The notes under the pieces were generated by a model. It was not told where the DNA came from, ran no database searches, and worked only from the letters and a program-made list of their open reading frames with translations. Shown in pieces: positions 44,318-54,200 of a stretch of DNA of 64,000 nt. How positions within the stretch are numbered: the first letter of the stretch is position 1; every line of letters begins with the position of its first letter. Source of the DNA: Mariniphaga sp963747515 (GTDB taxonomy: Bacteria; Bacteroidota; Bacteroidia; Bacteroidales; Prolixibacteraceae); the NCBI GenBank assembly GCA_963747515.1, contig CAVVFN010000010.1, positions 62,001 through 126,000 on the forward strand. The letters run 5' to 3'. The translations under genes were made by a program, and so were the position numbers.

Positions 44318-45130
44318 ATGGTTCGTATCTGCTTCTATATCTTGTTAAGTACCGTTCTCATCATTAAAGGATATTCCCAAACCAGCAAGGTACAGATTTC
44401 GACCAATATGGGCAGTATGACCTTCCTGCTTTATGATGATACACCCAAACATCGCGATGCCTTTTTAGAATTGGTAAAGGAAAGATATTTCGATGAAACT
44501 TTGTTTTATCGTATACTTAAAGATTTTCTGATACAGGGAGGCTCAAAAAGTTCCAGAAATGCCCCCCGGGGAAAACGTATAGGATATGGCGATCCGGATA
44601 AAACGGTGGATGATGAAATTCTGCCGCATTATTTTCATAAAAAAGGCGCCTTATGTGCACCCCGGCAACCCGATGATATAAATCCCTTTAAACAATCCGA
44701 TATTTCCCAGTTCTTCATCATAAAAGGAAAAAAATATACAGATGGGGAACTCGATACCATGGAAATAGCTGTAAACCGTCCCATTAGGAATAAAATAATA
44801 AAAAAATACCTTACTGATGAAGTCAGGGCTGAACTGGATGCACTTAAAGAAATGAAAGAGGTTCACAAATTCCGGGAAATTGCAGATAAGGTGAAGCAGC
44901 AAATTGAAACAGAGTATAGTTTGCAAACTGGTTTGTTGGAATTTTCAGATGAACAACGAAAGGCATACACCACCATTGGCGGTTATCCTGAACTGGATGG
45001 AAACTATACCATATTTGGGGTATGCATTTCGGGTATGGATGTCATTGATAAAATTTCTTCGCTGGAAACAGATGAAAACAACAGACCTTTAACCGATGTT
45101 AAAATGACTGTATCCATTTTGAATGAGTAA
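44318..45130 (+). CDS. Cyclophilin-type peptidyl-prolyl isomerase (second of three)
   Basis: A 270-residue exported paralogue of the preceding gene. A signal peptide (about residues 1-21, GYSQ) precedes the core: FYRILKDFLIQGG keeps the catalytic Arg and Gln but has Tyr where His precedes Arg, ISQFFIIKGK replaces the canonical QFYIV, and TIGGYPELDGNYTIFGVC ends the fold. It has the same helical insert (about residues 155-205). It overlaps in organisation with the first gene (four-base gap), so the two form an operon. Partial divergence of the active site suggests a specialised client. Confidence 0.88.
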   Translation: MVRICFYILLSTVLIIKGYSQTSKVQISTNMGSMTFLLYDDTPKHRDAFLELVKERYFDETLFYRILKDFLIQGGSKSSRNAPRGKRIGYGDPDKTVDDEILPHYFHKKGALCAPRQPDDINPFKQSDISQFFIIKGKKYTDGELDTMEIAVNRPIRNKIIKKYLTDEVRAELDALKEMKEVHKFREIADKVKQQIETEYSLQTGLLEFSDEQRKAYTTIGGYPELDGNYTIFGVCISGMDVIDKISSLETDENNRPLTDVKMTVSILNE

Positions 45131-45291
45131 TGAGAAATGAGCATCAGCAACAGATAGAACCTATTTTGGATGATTAAAACTCTCAAGCAAGTTCCGTAAA
45201 AAAAACGAACATTGTTGACTTAAACAAAAGGGAATGAACAATTTTAGATTTATAAAATTGCAGAACAAAACTTTATTAAAAACTCATTCAG

Positions 45292-46611
45292 ATGAAAACA
45301 ATTTTTGCCGTTTTAATACTCATCTGTTTTTCTTGTAGCAACAGCGGGCAAAAAGATGATGAAAAAACAAAGAAAAAGGCCATTGAAAAAGAAAAACCTG
45401 CAGAAACAGGTTGGGAAGATATATTGCCTGCTTTGGTAAATCTGGAATCGTTTGACGGGAAACGAATACTGGAAAGTGGGCAGGGGTTCTTTGTTGACAA
45501 GGATGTTATTGCTACCCGGTATTCGATTGTAAACCATGCCGACAATGTGGTTTTTTCTCCTGTAAGCAGCAATGAAAAATTCAGCAGCAGCCAGTATTTG
45601 GCTGTTGATCGCATAAACGATATTATTCTGCTAAAGGTTGAAGGGATACAGCGAAACCCGGTAACCCTTTATACCGGAACCGTACCTGATGGTGCAAAAA
45701 CCATTTATTTGACCGTTTCTCCCGGAAAAACCATCCAGTTGTTTACGGGGAAATTGTTTAACCGTGCCACGGTTCAGGGTACGAAACTGTACCGCATATC
45801 GAACAGGATACGAAAAGCCAATTTTGGAGCTCCTGTCTTTGGAGCTTCAAAAAAAGCCATTGGGATTGCTTTTGCTGATGTGGTTAATTACGAAACACAA
45901 AGCCTGGTTATTCCATCGTCTTATATTGTAAGACTTCTTGAGGACAATACGAATCAACCACTAACTCTGAATTCGCTTCGCTCAGGGTCGAATGAAAAGA
46001 CAGCTGCAGAAAACCGAAACATTAAGGGGCTGATATTGGAAACCGATATGGGAAATATTACAATAAGGCTTTTTAATGAAACTCCGGAGTATCGCGATAA
46101 TTTCATTAAGCTGACAAAGGAAAATTATTACGATAGCCTTTTAATCCACCGGGTAATTGACAATTTCGGCATCCAAAGCGGAGCTGCCGATACCCGTTAT
46201 GCCGAAGTAGGAGATTTGATTGGATGGAAAGGACCGGGTTACACATTGCCTGCCCATATTGTTCCAGGATTATTTCATAAAAGAGGAATGATTGGATCTC
46301 CCCGAAAACCAGATACTCATAACCTGCGTCGACGCTCCGATGGTTCTCAGTTTTACATTGTTTCGGGAAGAAAATACTTTGATAAAGAACTGGATGAAAT
46401 TGAAAAGGAAAACGATTATACTTTTTCGGCCGAACAGCGACAGGTTTACAAAACCACAGGCGGTGCACCACATCTCGACGGAAGTTATACTGTTTTCGGA
46501 GAAGTAACTTCAGGAATGGATGTAGTAGACAAAATCGTTAAGGTTGAAACCGACCGTGACTGGAGGCCTCTGGAAGATATACGACTTAAAAAAGTTACAA
46601 TCTTAAAATAA
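45292..46611 (+). CDS. Lipoprotein fusing a degenerate trypsin-like domain to a cyclophilin
   Basis: A 439-residue lipoprotein (lipobox CFSC, Cys15). Residues of about 45-218 follow the trypsin/HtrA-type order: SGQGFFVDKDVIATRYSIV, DRINDIILLKV, ISNRIRKANFGAPVFG, GIAFADVV. In these the catalytic His is replaced (Ser78 in ATRYSIV), the Asp is kept (Asp110), and the nucleophile Ser is replaced (Phe178 in NFGAPV), so the domain cannot be an active serine protease. Residues of about 245-439 are a cyclophilin with IHRVIDNFGIQSG, GSQFYIVSG and TTGGAPHLDGSYTVFGEV. The pseudo-protease may present or bind clients for the isomerase (inference). Third in a row of cyclophilins. Confidence 0.83.
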   Translation: MKTIFAVLILICFSCSNSGQKDDEKTKKKAIEKEKPAETGWEDILPALVNLESFDGKRILESGQGFFVDKDVIATRYSIVNHADNVVFSPVSSNEKFSSSQYLAVDRINDIILLKVEGIQRNPVTLYTGTVPDGAKTIYLTVSPGKTIQLFTGKLFNRATVQGTKLYRISNRIRKANFGAPVFGASKKAIGIAFADVVNYETQSLVIPSSYIVRLLEDNTNQPLTLNSLRSGSNEKTAAENRNIKGLILETDMGNITIRLFNETPEYRDNFIKLTKENYYDSLLIHRVIDNFGIQSGAADTRYAEVGDLIGWKGPGYTLPAHIVPGLFHKRGMIGSPRKPDTHNLRRRSDGSQFYIVSGRKYFDKELDEIEKENDYTFSAEQRQVYKTTGGAPHLDGSYTVFGEVTSGMDVVDKIVKVETDRDWRPLEDIRLKKVTILK

Positions 46612-47244
46612 ATCGGTCAACATCGTTCGATTTTTTAACCAATACGTTTTAATGCCGGCATTTTGTGCCCCACGGATGTTTTTTTCCAAATCGTCAATAA
46701 AAAGCGTTTTCGTTGGGTCAATGCCTGACAGTTCAATCAACTTCCTGTAGGAAGTTAAATCAGGCTTTCGTTCGTGCAGCTCATGAGAATAATAATCTTT
46801 CACAAATATTGAGGAAAATTCGAAACCGTGGGATGAATGAAACTGCTTATGCAAACGAGCTATATGAATAGGGTTGGTATTGCTAAAAAGATACACCTTG
46901 AATTTTTTTCCAAGCTCCTTAACCAATTCGACCCTTTCAAACGGTACATCAAGTATCATGGCACACCAGGCATCATCAATCTGGTGGTCAGTGGCTTTGG
47001 GATTATTAAGAATCTCCCTCACTCTTTCCCGGAATGCTTCAGGACTGATATTCCCGATTTCGAGTTCATAAAAAACCGGATCAACATATGCCTGCTCCAT
47101 ATTTAGCACGGCATCATTCATACCGAGTTCTTTAAAAGCATTGATAGATGCCTCAAAATCAAGATTTAGCAATACATTCCCCAAATCAAAAACAATATTT
47201 TGTATTCCTGAAAGTTCAGGTTTAACGATGTTGTCCTTATTCAT
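46603..47244 (-). CDS. HAD-superfamily phosphatase, YihX-like
   Basis: A 213-residue HAD hydrolase, subfamily IA. The nucleophile motif is IVFDLGNVLLNLDF, the YihX-type DLGN variant. YLFSNTNPIH is motif II with Ser/Thr, KPDLTSYRKL motif III with Lys, and TLFIDDLEKNIRGA motif IV with the Mg-binding Asp pair. YihX dephosphorylates alpha-D-glucose 1-phosphate; substrate here is inferred from family likeness. Its stop is convergent with the fusion cyclophilin and the two genes overlap by nine bases. Confidence 0.9.
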   Translation of the reverse strand: MNKDNIVKPELSGIQNIVFDLGNVLLNLDFEASINAFKELGMNDAVLNMEQAYVDPVFYELEIGNISPEAFRERVREILNNPKATDHQIDDAWCAMILDVPFERVELVKELGKKFKVYLFSNTNPIHIARLHKQFHSSHGFEFSSIFVKDYYSHELHERKPDLTSYRKLIELSGIDPTKTLFIDDLEKNIRGAQNAGIKTYWLKNRTMLTDLF

Positions 47245-47392
47245 TATTTTAAAATGTTTGTTATGGGTTTTAATTTTAGTGGTTTAATTTGAAATACTGG
47301 CTTATTTTTTCTACTATTAAAATTAAAGTTGGCATATATTTTGCGAAAGTTTTTTTACTGTATTTAACCGTTCAGTAAGTATTATATAAATC

Positions 47393-47451
47393 AGCCATCT
47401 ATCGTTGGCTTTTTAATTCCCGGCGGCATCTTAATTAGATGCCGCTTTTTT
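47393..47451 (+). terminator. Two tandem hairpins with T runs, no gene upstream on this strand
   Basis: A weak hairpin AGCCA-N8-TGGCT (47393-47410) is followed by TTTT. A strong one GCGGCATCT-N5-AGATGCCGC (47423-47445) is followed by six T. Both have T runs on the plus strand, but the nearest plus-strand gene ends at 46611 with a minus gene between. They may end an unannotated small RNA, or serve the minus genes poorly. Confidence 0.65.
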
Positions 47452-47485
47452 ATAATCCGATAAAAATAGGTTTATTACTTTCATT

Positions 47486-48184
47486 TTACTCAACGTTCAA
47501 TTTTTTTTTCCATTTTAAAAATACAGGGTATGCTTTAATTATTTCCAGTTTTTTTCCATGACCTGGATAAATCTCTTCTATTTCCATATTAAAAAGCTTC
47601 TGCCATGTCTCAAGTAAAAGATTAGGATTTTCGGCAAAATGCGGAAATATAACTCCATAATTCATATTCATAAAACAATCTCCCGCAATGACTTTTTTGC
47701 CCACCACTACCGATTGAGAACCATTAGAATGACCCGGTGTATGAATAATTTTACCATTGATACCATAGGGGGCAAGATCAAACTCATTTTCGGTAACAAT
47801 GTCGGCTGTAAATGGTTTAGGAGAAGCAAAACGGGGAACAATCCATTCACCCAGTTGTGAAACAATGTGCATAAAAAATCGTTGTCCTCCCGGTATAGGA
47901 ATGTATCCTTGCTTCAGGTTTTCAAATTCATTTTTATGCACTGCCACATTTGCACCTGTCAGCTTTTTAAGTTGGTCCAGGTTACCCGCATGATCGTAAT
48001 GTGTATGGGTTAAAATTATTAATTTAACATCTTCAGGTTTTAAATGATTTTGCTTAAGCATCTTCTTTATTTTATTCAGATGGCCTTTCACACCGGTATC
48101 AATTAAAATTGAACTGGAACCATTTACAATTAATGTAACATTGGAATATCCAATCCGCTTCATTACTATATTACCTTGCTTCAT
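47486..48184 (-). CDS. Metallo-beta-lactamase-fold hydrolase
   Basis: A 232-residue MBL-fold protein from the ATG at 48184; a further in-frame ATG at 48265 adds a stretch that does not look like part of the fold. The metal site is LTHTHYDHAGN (HxHxDH), with later ligands in HTPGHSNGSQ, IAGDCFM and YPGHG. SSSILIDTGVKGHLN is the first strand pair. The family includes glyoxalase II, quorum lactonases and other thioester hydrolases; the substrate cannot be told. No signal peptide from the chosen start. It is divergent from pheS. Confidence 0.9.
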   Translation of the reverse strand: MKQGNIVMKRIGYSNVTLIVNGSSSILIDTGVKGHLNKIKKMLKQNHLKPEDVKLIILTHTHYDHAGNLDQLKKLTGANVAVHKNEFENLKQGYIPIPGGQRFFMHIVSQLGEWIVPRFASPKPFTADIVTENEFDLAPYGINGKIIHTPGHSNGSQSVVVGKKVIAGDCFMNMNYGVIFPHFAENPNLLLETWQKLFNMEIEEIYPGHGKKLEIIKAYPVFLKWKKKLNVE

Positions 48185-48307
48185 TATACAGCATTTTCCA
48201 AGTAAAATTACAAGGATTTTTCGATATCTCCCCGAATGTAAGGCATCGTTTAAAAGTATAACCATTTTAAGAAAGTATTGAAAAGGTATTTATTTTTAAT
48301 GAATGAT

Positions 48308-48315
48308 TATCTTTG
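48308..48315 (+). promoter_or_regulatory. -7 element for pheS
   Basis: TATCTTTG is an exact TAnnTTTG match, 27 bases before the preferred pheS ATG at 48343. It includes the TTG at 48313 that could be taken as a start, which argues for the later ATG. No clear -33 element. Confidence 0.5.
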
Positions 48316-48342
48316 GGCTTTAATTTCAATACGCAGAATATC

Positions 48343-49365
48343 ATGTTGAACAGGATTAAAGCATTGCGGCAGGAAATAGAAAGTGCCGTTGCATCAACAC
48401 CCGAAGAAGTAGAGCAGCTTCGCATCCGGTACATCAGTAAAAAAGGAAGCATCAGCCAGTTATTTTCCGATTTTAAAGATGTTCCAAACGATCAGAAAAA
48501 AGAAGTTGGGAAAGCGCTTAATGACTTAAAAACATTTGCCCTTGATAGAATCAACATGCTGCGTGAAAATAATTTATCGAAAGAAGCCAAAAGTGGGGAA
48601 ACAGACTTAACGAAGCCTGGAGAACCGTTTAAAATGGGAACCCGTCATCCGCTTTCACTTGTAAAATATGAAATTATCCGAATTTTCGAAAGGCTTGGGT
48701 TTTTAGTCGCTGAGGGGCCAGAGATTGAAGACGACTGGCATGTTTTTTCAGCACTTAATTTTCCACCTGAGCATCCTGCCCGTGATATGCAGGACACATT
48801 TTTCATTACAAGGAATCCCGATGTCTTGCTGCGCACCCATACTTCGAGTGTACAGATTCGCGTCATGGAACACGCACAGCCTCCCATAAGAGCCATTTTC
48901 CCCGGGCGGGTTTTCCGGAATGAAGCCATATCTGCACGATCACATTGCATATTTCACCAGGTGGAAGGTCTATATGTCGATGAAAATGTGTCGTTTGCAG
49001 ACTTAAAGCAAACCCTGTTGTATTTTGCCAGAGACCTGTTTGGTGAAGACACCAAAATACGACTGCGTCCCTCCTATTTCCCGTTTACCGAGCCCAGTGC
49101 AGAAATGGATGTCAGTTGCTCCATTTGTGGTGGAAAAGGATGCAATGTATGTAAATATTCGGGTTGGCTCGAAATATTGGGCTGCGGTATGGTAGACCCC
49201 AATGTGCTGGAATCATGCAATATTGATAGTGTAAAATATACGGGATTTGCCTTTGGAATGGGTATCGAACGCATTGCCATGCTTCGATACGGAATCCGGG
49301 ACATTCGCCATTTCTTTGAAAACGACCTGCGATTCCTGAATCAGTTTAAATCAACAGTTTATTAA
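48343..49365 (+). CDS. pheS: Phenylalanyl-tRNA synthetase alpha subunit
   Basis: A 340-residue class II synthetase subunit, normal length. The N-terminal coiled coil (LRQEIESAV) binds tRNA. MGTRHPLSLVKYEII, FFITRNPDVLLRTHTSSVQIR (motif 2 region), FHQVEGLYVD and FPFTEPSAEMDVSC lead to motif 3, FAFGMGIERIAMLRYGI. The loop CSICGGKGCNVCKYSGW is typical of bacterial PheS. Start at 48343 gives the standard MLNRIKAL; an earlier in-frame TTG at 48313 is inside the -7 element. PheT is not in the window. Confidence 0.96.
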   Translation: MLNRIKALRQEIESAVASTPEEVEQLRIRYISKKGSISQLFSDFKDVPNDQKKEVGKALNDLKTFALDRINMLRENNLSKEAKSGETDLTKPGEPFKMGTRHPLSLVKYEIIRIFERLGFLVAEGPEIEDDWHVFSALNFPPEHPARDMQDTFFITRNPDVLLRTHTSSVQIRVMEHAQPPIRAIFPGRVFRNEAISARSHCIFHQVEGLYVDENVSFADLKQTLLYFARDLFGEDTKIRLRPSYFPFTEPSAEMDVSCSICGGKGCNVCKYSGWLEILGCGMVDPNVLESCNIDSVKYTGFAFGMGIERIAMLRYGIRDIRHFFENDLRFLNQFKSTVY

Positions 49366-49393
49366 TTTCTTGTTTTTCCCATCGTAATTTGAT

Positions 49394-49425
49394 TTTGACC
49401 GGGATATTTCTCACGGTTGTCTTTG
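49394..49425 (+). promoter_or_regulatory. Candidate promoter of the exported protein at 49516
   Basis: TTTG (49394-49397) and TGTCTTTG (49418-49425, one mismatch to TAnnTTTG) are separated by 20 bases, near the usual Bacteroidota spacing. The ATG is about 90 bases downstream. Confidence 0.4.
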
Positions 49426-49515
49426 TTCTATTCGGGTTTACCGAAAATTGCAGTAATTAATGTAACCGCAAAGAGAAAACCCTGTCATAACTTCAAATAA
49501 TTAAAACAAAAAACG

Positions 49516-50103
49516 ATGAAAACAAAAAATTTTGCGTTTACCGCAATGGCAATTTTTATTGCAGCAGCAGTATCGGCCACGGAACTTCCAGCTCTTAATG
49601 TTACCCCTACAACAGATAAGAAGGTGCAAATGAAATTTGAAATACCCAAACCTGCTGTTGTTGAATTATCCTTAAAAAACAGCCTGGGGGAAGTGTTGTA
49701 CATTAAAAAACCGGAAACTCCGGTTAAGGAACTTCAAATGATTTTTGATTTCCGTAACGCCTCTTATGGAAACTATGAGGTATCAGTTGATTATAACAAT
49801 TGTAAAATCAAACGGAAATTCACGATTGAAAATAATCGGCTGGTAAAGATAGGCAAAGAAGAATGTGCTTTTGACCCTTATTGTACATTTGAAAATAACC
49901 TTCTAAAAATTACATATCTGAACAACTATCTGAACAATTTTTATATGAAAATTAATTATAAAGGGAAGTATATTTCCGAAAAGAAGATTGGCAAAGATAT
50001 GTGTATCCAAAAAATATTTGACCTCTCAAAACTGGAAAAGGGTCAGTATGAAATTGTATTAAGCAACAGAAATGATGATTACCGGTTTATAGTCAATAAA
50101 TAA
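49516..50103 (+). CDS. Exported protein of unknown function with two beta-sandwich-like segments
   Basis: A 195-residue protein with a signal peptide (to about residue 21, AVSAT). The mature part has two similar all-beta segments: residues of about 35-105 (VQMKFEIPKPAVVELSLKN) and 115-195 (NNFYMKINYKGKYISEKKIG). Each resembles the small C-terminal sandwich domains of Bacteroidota surface proteins (DUF3244 or T9SS-sorting-like), but without the conserved terminal motif. No enzyme motif is visible. It is separated from the ABC genes by about 200 bases. I do not recognise the family firmly. Confidence 0.55.
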   Translation: MKTKNFAFTAMAIFIAAAVSATELPALNVTPTTDKKVQMKFEIPKPAVVELSLKNSLGEVLYIKKPETPVKELQMIFDFRNASYGNYEVSVDYNNCKIKRKFTIENNRLVKIGKEECAFDPYCTFENNLLKITYLNNYLNNFYMKINYKGKYISEKKIGKDMCIQKIFDLSKLEKGQYEIVLSNRNDDYRFIVNK

Positions 50104-50307
50104 GTTGCATGTACAATTTTTAAAAGAAGCACTATTCATAGGATTTTTTTTTATTGCACCGGTTATTGGAAGTATAGTTAAAAACAGTTATCTAAAAGAG
50201 AGACATTTAAACAGAAGATATTGAAATATATTATTTTCTGAAGTTTTAAACTATTTACAGACACTAAAGTCAAAAACAATATTTAATCAATTAGAGGAAA
50301 GAATACT

Positions 50308-51201
50308 GTGCAAATAAAGATCGAAAATCTGAACAAAGTATACCAGAACGGCAATTATGCCATCAAAGACCTCAATCTGAATATTCCCAATGGCATGTTT
50401 GGATTGCTGGGGCCAAACGGTGCGGGTAAATCAACCCTTATGCGGATATTGGTGACATTAATGAAGCCATCCTCGGGAAATGTGAAGATAAATGATCTTG
50501 ATCTCAGTAAAAATCGTCGGGAAATACGTTCGATGTTGGGTTACCTGCCTCAGGACTTCAGCTTTTTTTCAAAGCTTAAAACCTATGAATTTTTAGACTA
50601 CACAGCCCGGTTGGCTGGAATGAAAAATAGTTCAAAACGTAAAACGGCAGTTGACCAGATGCTTGAGGAAGTGGGGCTTTATGAAGCCAGGGATCGCAAT
50701 GCAAATAAGCTTTCAGGAGGGATGAAGCGAAGACTTGGTATTGCTCAGGCTTTAATAAATAATCCAAAAATAATTATTGTTGATGAACCCACTACCGGGC
50801 TTGATCCGGAAGAACGCATCCGCTTTCGCAATTTATTGTCAAATATCAGTACAAAAGATGTTATTATAATTCTTTCTACTCATATTGTAAGTGATATTTC
50901 AAGTACCTGCAACAACATGGCCCTACTGAACAGAGGAGAACTGGCCTTTTCCGGTTCTCCGGAACAGTTAATTAAAGAGGCAGAAGGAAATGTCTGGCTT
51001 ATTCAGGCCACACAGGCTGAATACATGGAAATTAATGAAAAGTTTCCTGTCATTTCTACAATTCCTGTTGAAGGAGGATGGGAAGTACAGGTAGTTGCTC
51101 CTGAGGTGAACGGATACTATGGAAAACCAATAGCTCCAAATCTTGAACATGCCTATGTTCATTTTATGGAAAACAAGTTGAATCAATGGTCGAATTCCTA
51201 A
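50308..51201 (+). CDS. ABC transporter ATP-binding protein
   Basis: A 297-residue ATPase of the ABC-2 type with a GTG start preceded by an AGAGGAAAG purine stretch. Walker A is GPNGAGKS (35-42), the Q-loop is LPQDF, the signature is LSGGMKRR, Walker B is IIIVDEPTTGLD and the H-loop is LSTHIVSD. The C-terminal ~70 residues are the usual regulatory tail. It powers the fused permease encoded 19 bases downstream. The pair starts an operon with a tripartite efflux system. Confidence 0.93.
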   Translation: MQIKIENLNKVYQNGNYAIKDLNLNIPNGMFGLLGPNGAGKSTLMRILVTLMKPSSGNVKINDLDLSKNRREIRSMLGYLPQDFSFFSKLKTYEFLDYTARLAGMKNSSKRKTAVDQMLEEVGLYEARDRNANKLSGGMKRRLGIAQALINNPKIIIVDEPTTGLDPEERIRFRNLLSNISTKDVIIILSTHIVSDISSTCNNMALLNRGELAFSGSPEQLIKEAEGNVWLIQATQAEYMEINEKFPVISTIPVEGGWEVQVVAPEVNGYYGKPIAPNLEHAYVHFMENKLNQWSNS

Positions 51202-51220
51202 TGCTTAAGAACTAAAAAAA

Positions 51221-54200
51221 ATGATTTCACTTCATAATATTCTGTCTATAGCCCGGTACGAGCGCAAAACTCTTTTGAGAAGCTGGTTTTTCCGGATTTT
51301 TGGGGTGCTTTCACTTCTGGTTCTCTTTGGAATGAACTTTGGAATGATTATAGAAGGCGGAGGTGAAGAGAGTTGGGCAATTCGAAGCATTCCTTCTGCA
51401 ATACCCTATTTTAATCTGTTAATATTAAATGTTGCACAGGCGATCATCGCCGTTTTTCTTGCTTCCGATTTTTTAAAACGGGATAAAAAACTCGACACTA
51501 CGGAAGTTATATATATGCGATCGATGACCAATGGGGAATATGTTATCGGAAAAACATGGGGCAATCTTCAGGTATTTCTTGTATTGAATATTGCAGTTAT
51601 TGCAATGGCTCTCATTTTTAACCTGCTGGCTCAGAACACCTCTGTAAACTGGACATCTTATGTAATCTACCTGTTGTTGATAAGCATACCTACACTGGTT
51701 TTTATTATGGGACTGTCATTTATGCTGATGAGTGTCATCCGCAATCAGGCCATTACTTTTGTCCTGGTATTGGGCTACATTGGCATTACGCTTTTTTTGC
51801 TTCAGGCAAAATATTATTACATCTTTGATTATATGGCGTTTAATATCCCCATGCTTATTTCCGATATAGCAGGAATGGGTAATCTCGACCGGGTGCTCAT
51901 TCACCGGGGCATTTATCTTTCTTTTGGCATCAGTTTTATTTTTTTAACCATTTACCTGCTAAAAAGACTTCCTCAGTCGGAATTTATGACTGTCTTTTCT
52001 CTTGTCTTTTCAATTTTGTTTTTTGCTGCAGGCAGTTATCTGGGCTACCGTCATATTTCTGAATTCAAATCGAAAGAAAAACTAAGAAATGAAATAATTG
52101 ATCTGAACAACAAATATGTAAAAGAAAAATTCCCTTCCACCCTGGCTCAGTCTATTTCATTTAAGCATAAAGATAATTCTTTAGAGGCAGCATCAAAAAT
52201 GACCATTGCCAACGATCATGATGAGAATTTAACCAAGCTCATTTTCACCTTAAATGACGGCTTGAAAATCCGCAGTGTAAAACTAAATGGTCAGGATATT
52301 TCCTATCAGCGTGAACATCATCTGGTGGTAATGAATGAAGGAGTTTCGCTTCAATCGGGGGAGAAGGCAGAAGTGGAAATTTCATATTCGGGAAAGATAA
52401 ATGAAACCGGCAGCTATCTCGACATTTCTGAAGAAGAACGTTTGGAAAAACATGGGCGTTTTATTTTGAATGTGGATAAACGCCACGCCTTTTTAACACC
52501 CGATTATGTTCTTCTTACTCCTGAAATAAACTGGTATCCAAAAACAGGTGTAACATACAGCACGACAGATGTAAGGTGGAACCAACCTGAGTTTATTCAG
52601 TTCAGCCTTGATGTTGCGACTAAACCTGGACTTCAGGCAATTTCGCAGGGAGAAATCACAGAAGTTTCACCTGGCAATTACACCTTCAGGAACAATGTCC
52701 CACTAAATCAGATTTCGCTGGCCATTGGCAACTATGAAAAAAAATCCATTCAAAGCGACAGCGTGGAATATGGATTATGGTTTATTAAAGGTCATGATTT
52801 CTTTTCCGATAAGTTCCCTGAAACACAAGATACCCTTGCTCAATTGATTAAAGAACGGTTGAATGATTTTGAACGTACCTATAATCTGGAATATGCATTC
52901 AACCATCTGTTCCTGGTAGAAGTTCCTGCCCAGTTTAAAACATACGAACGCATATGGACCAGCAGGCAGGAGTATATTCAGCCTGAACAGGTTCTGTTGC
53001 CTGAAAAAGGATACATGATGCGCGAAGCAGATTTTCAGGGGTCCAAAAAAAGAATGGAACGATGGGGAAGACGTGGAGACAATAACATGACTGCCAAAGA
53101 CATGGAAATCAGATTGCTTTATGAGTTTCTGGGAGTTTTTACACGGGAAAAAGCAAGAGATTTTCAACGCAACAGAGGTTCATTCACCGTTGAAGAATTG
53201 GATAATCCTTTTTTTATATTCCCGATGTTTTATAATTTTCAGAACAATATCCAGTCTGAACAGTGGCCTATTACCAATCGAATTTTCGAAGCATACCTGA
53301 AAAGCCAGTCAACCGATATGCGAGGAATGTTTATGCAAAACATGCAAGGTCTGAGCAAAGATGAGATGGCAAATATTGCTCTTCAGGACAGCACATTTGA
53401 AGAAATTCTTTCCGATCCTAAACAAAAGAGCATTATCAGCAATGTTATTAAATTAAAGGGCGAGGTTTTATTTTCAACAATTCAATGGCAGGCAGGACAA
53501 GAAGTTTTTGAAGAATTTTTACGGGAGCTGCTGAGGGAATTCAGGTTTAAAAACATTAATTTTGAACATTTCGCTGCACGAATCAAGGAACAGTTTGGAG
53601 TAGAACTCACCCCCCTCATGGACGACTGGTTTAAAGCCAAGAATTTACCCGGATATGTGTTTTCACCTATTGATGCAGTAAAAGTAAAATCGGGTGATCG
53701 TATGAGAACAAAAGTTTCTCTAAAAATTACCAATTTCTCTGATACTGAAGGTGTTGTAAAATTATCCTTCAGGCTTGGAGGAAGAGGTGGCCCTGGCGGG
53801 GGTTTTGGACGCGGCTCCGGAGCAGAAGACATGATTAATAAACTGGTTTACCTGGAGCCCCACCAGACCAAAGAGTTAAGTTACATGCTAAATGCTGATC
53901 CACGCATGCTGATAATAAATACCATGACCTCCCAAAATATTCCACAGGTAATTATGCAGGGAATACAAAATATAAAAGAAGACCCAAGAGCAATAGCTAT
54001 AGAGGGTGAATGGATTTCCGACTTACCCGTAAGTAAACAGCAGCCAGGTGAAATCATTGTTGACAATGAAGATCCCCAATTTGAAATCACCTTTTCTAAA
54101 GAGGTCAGCCTGTTGGAAAAATGGCTTATCGATGAAGAGGCGGGAGCTAAGAAATTTTCAGGAATGAATTACTGGAGGCCTCCCTTAAACTGGACAGCGG

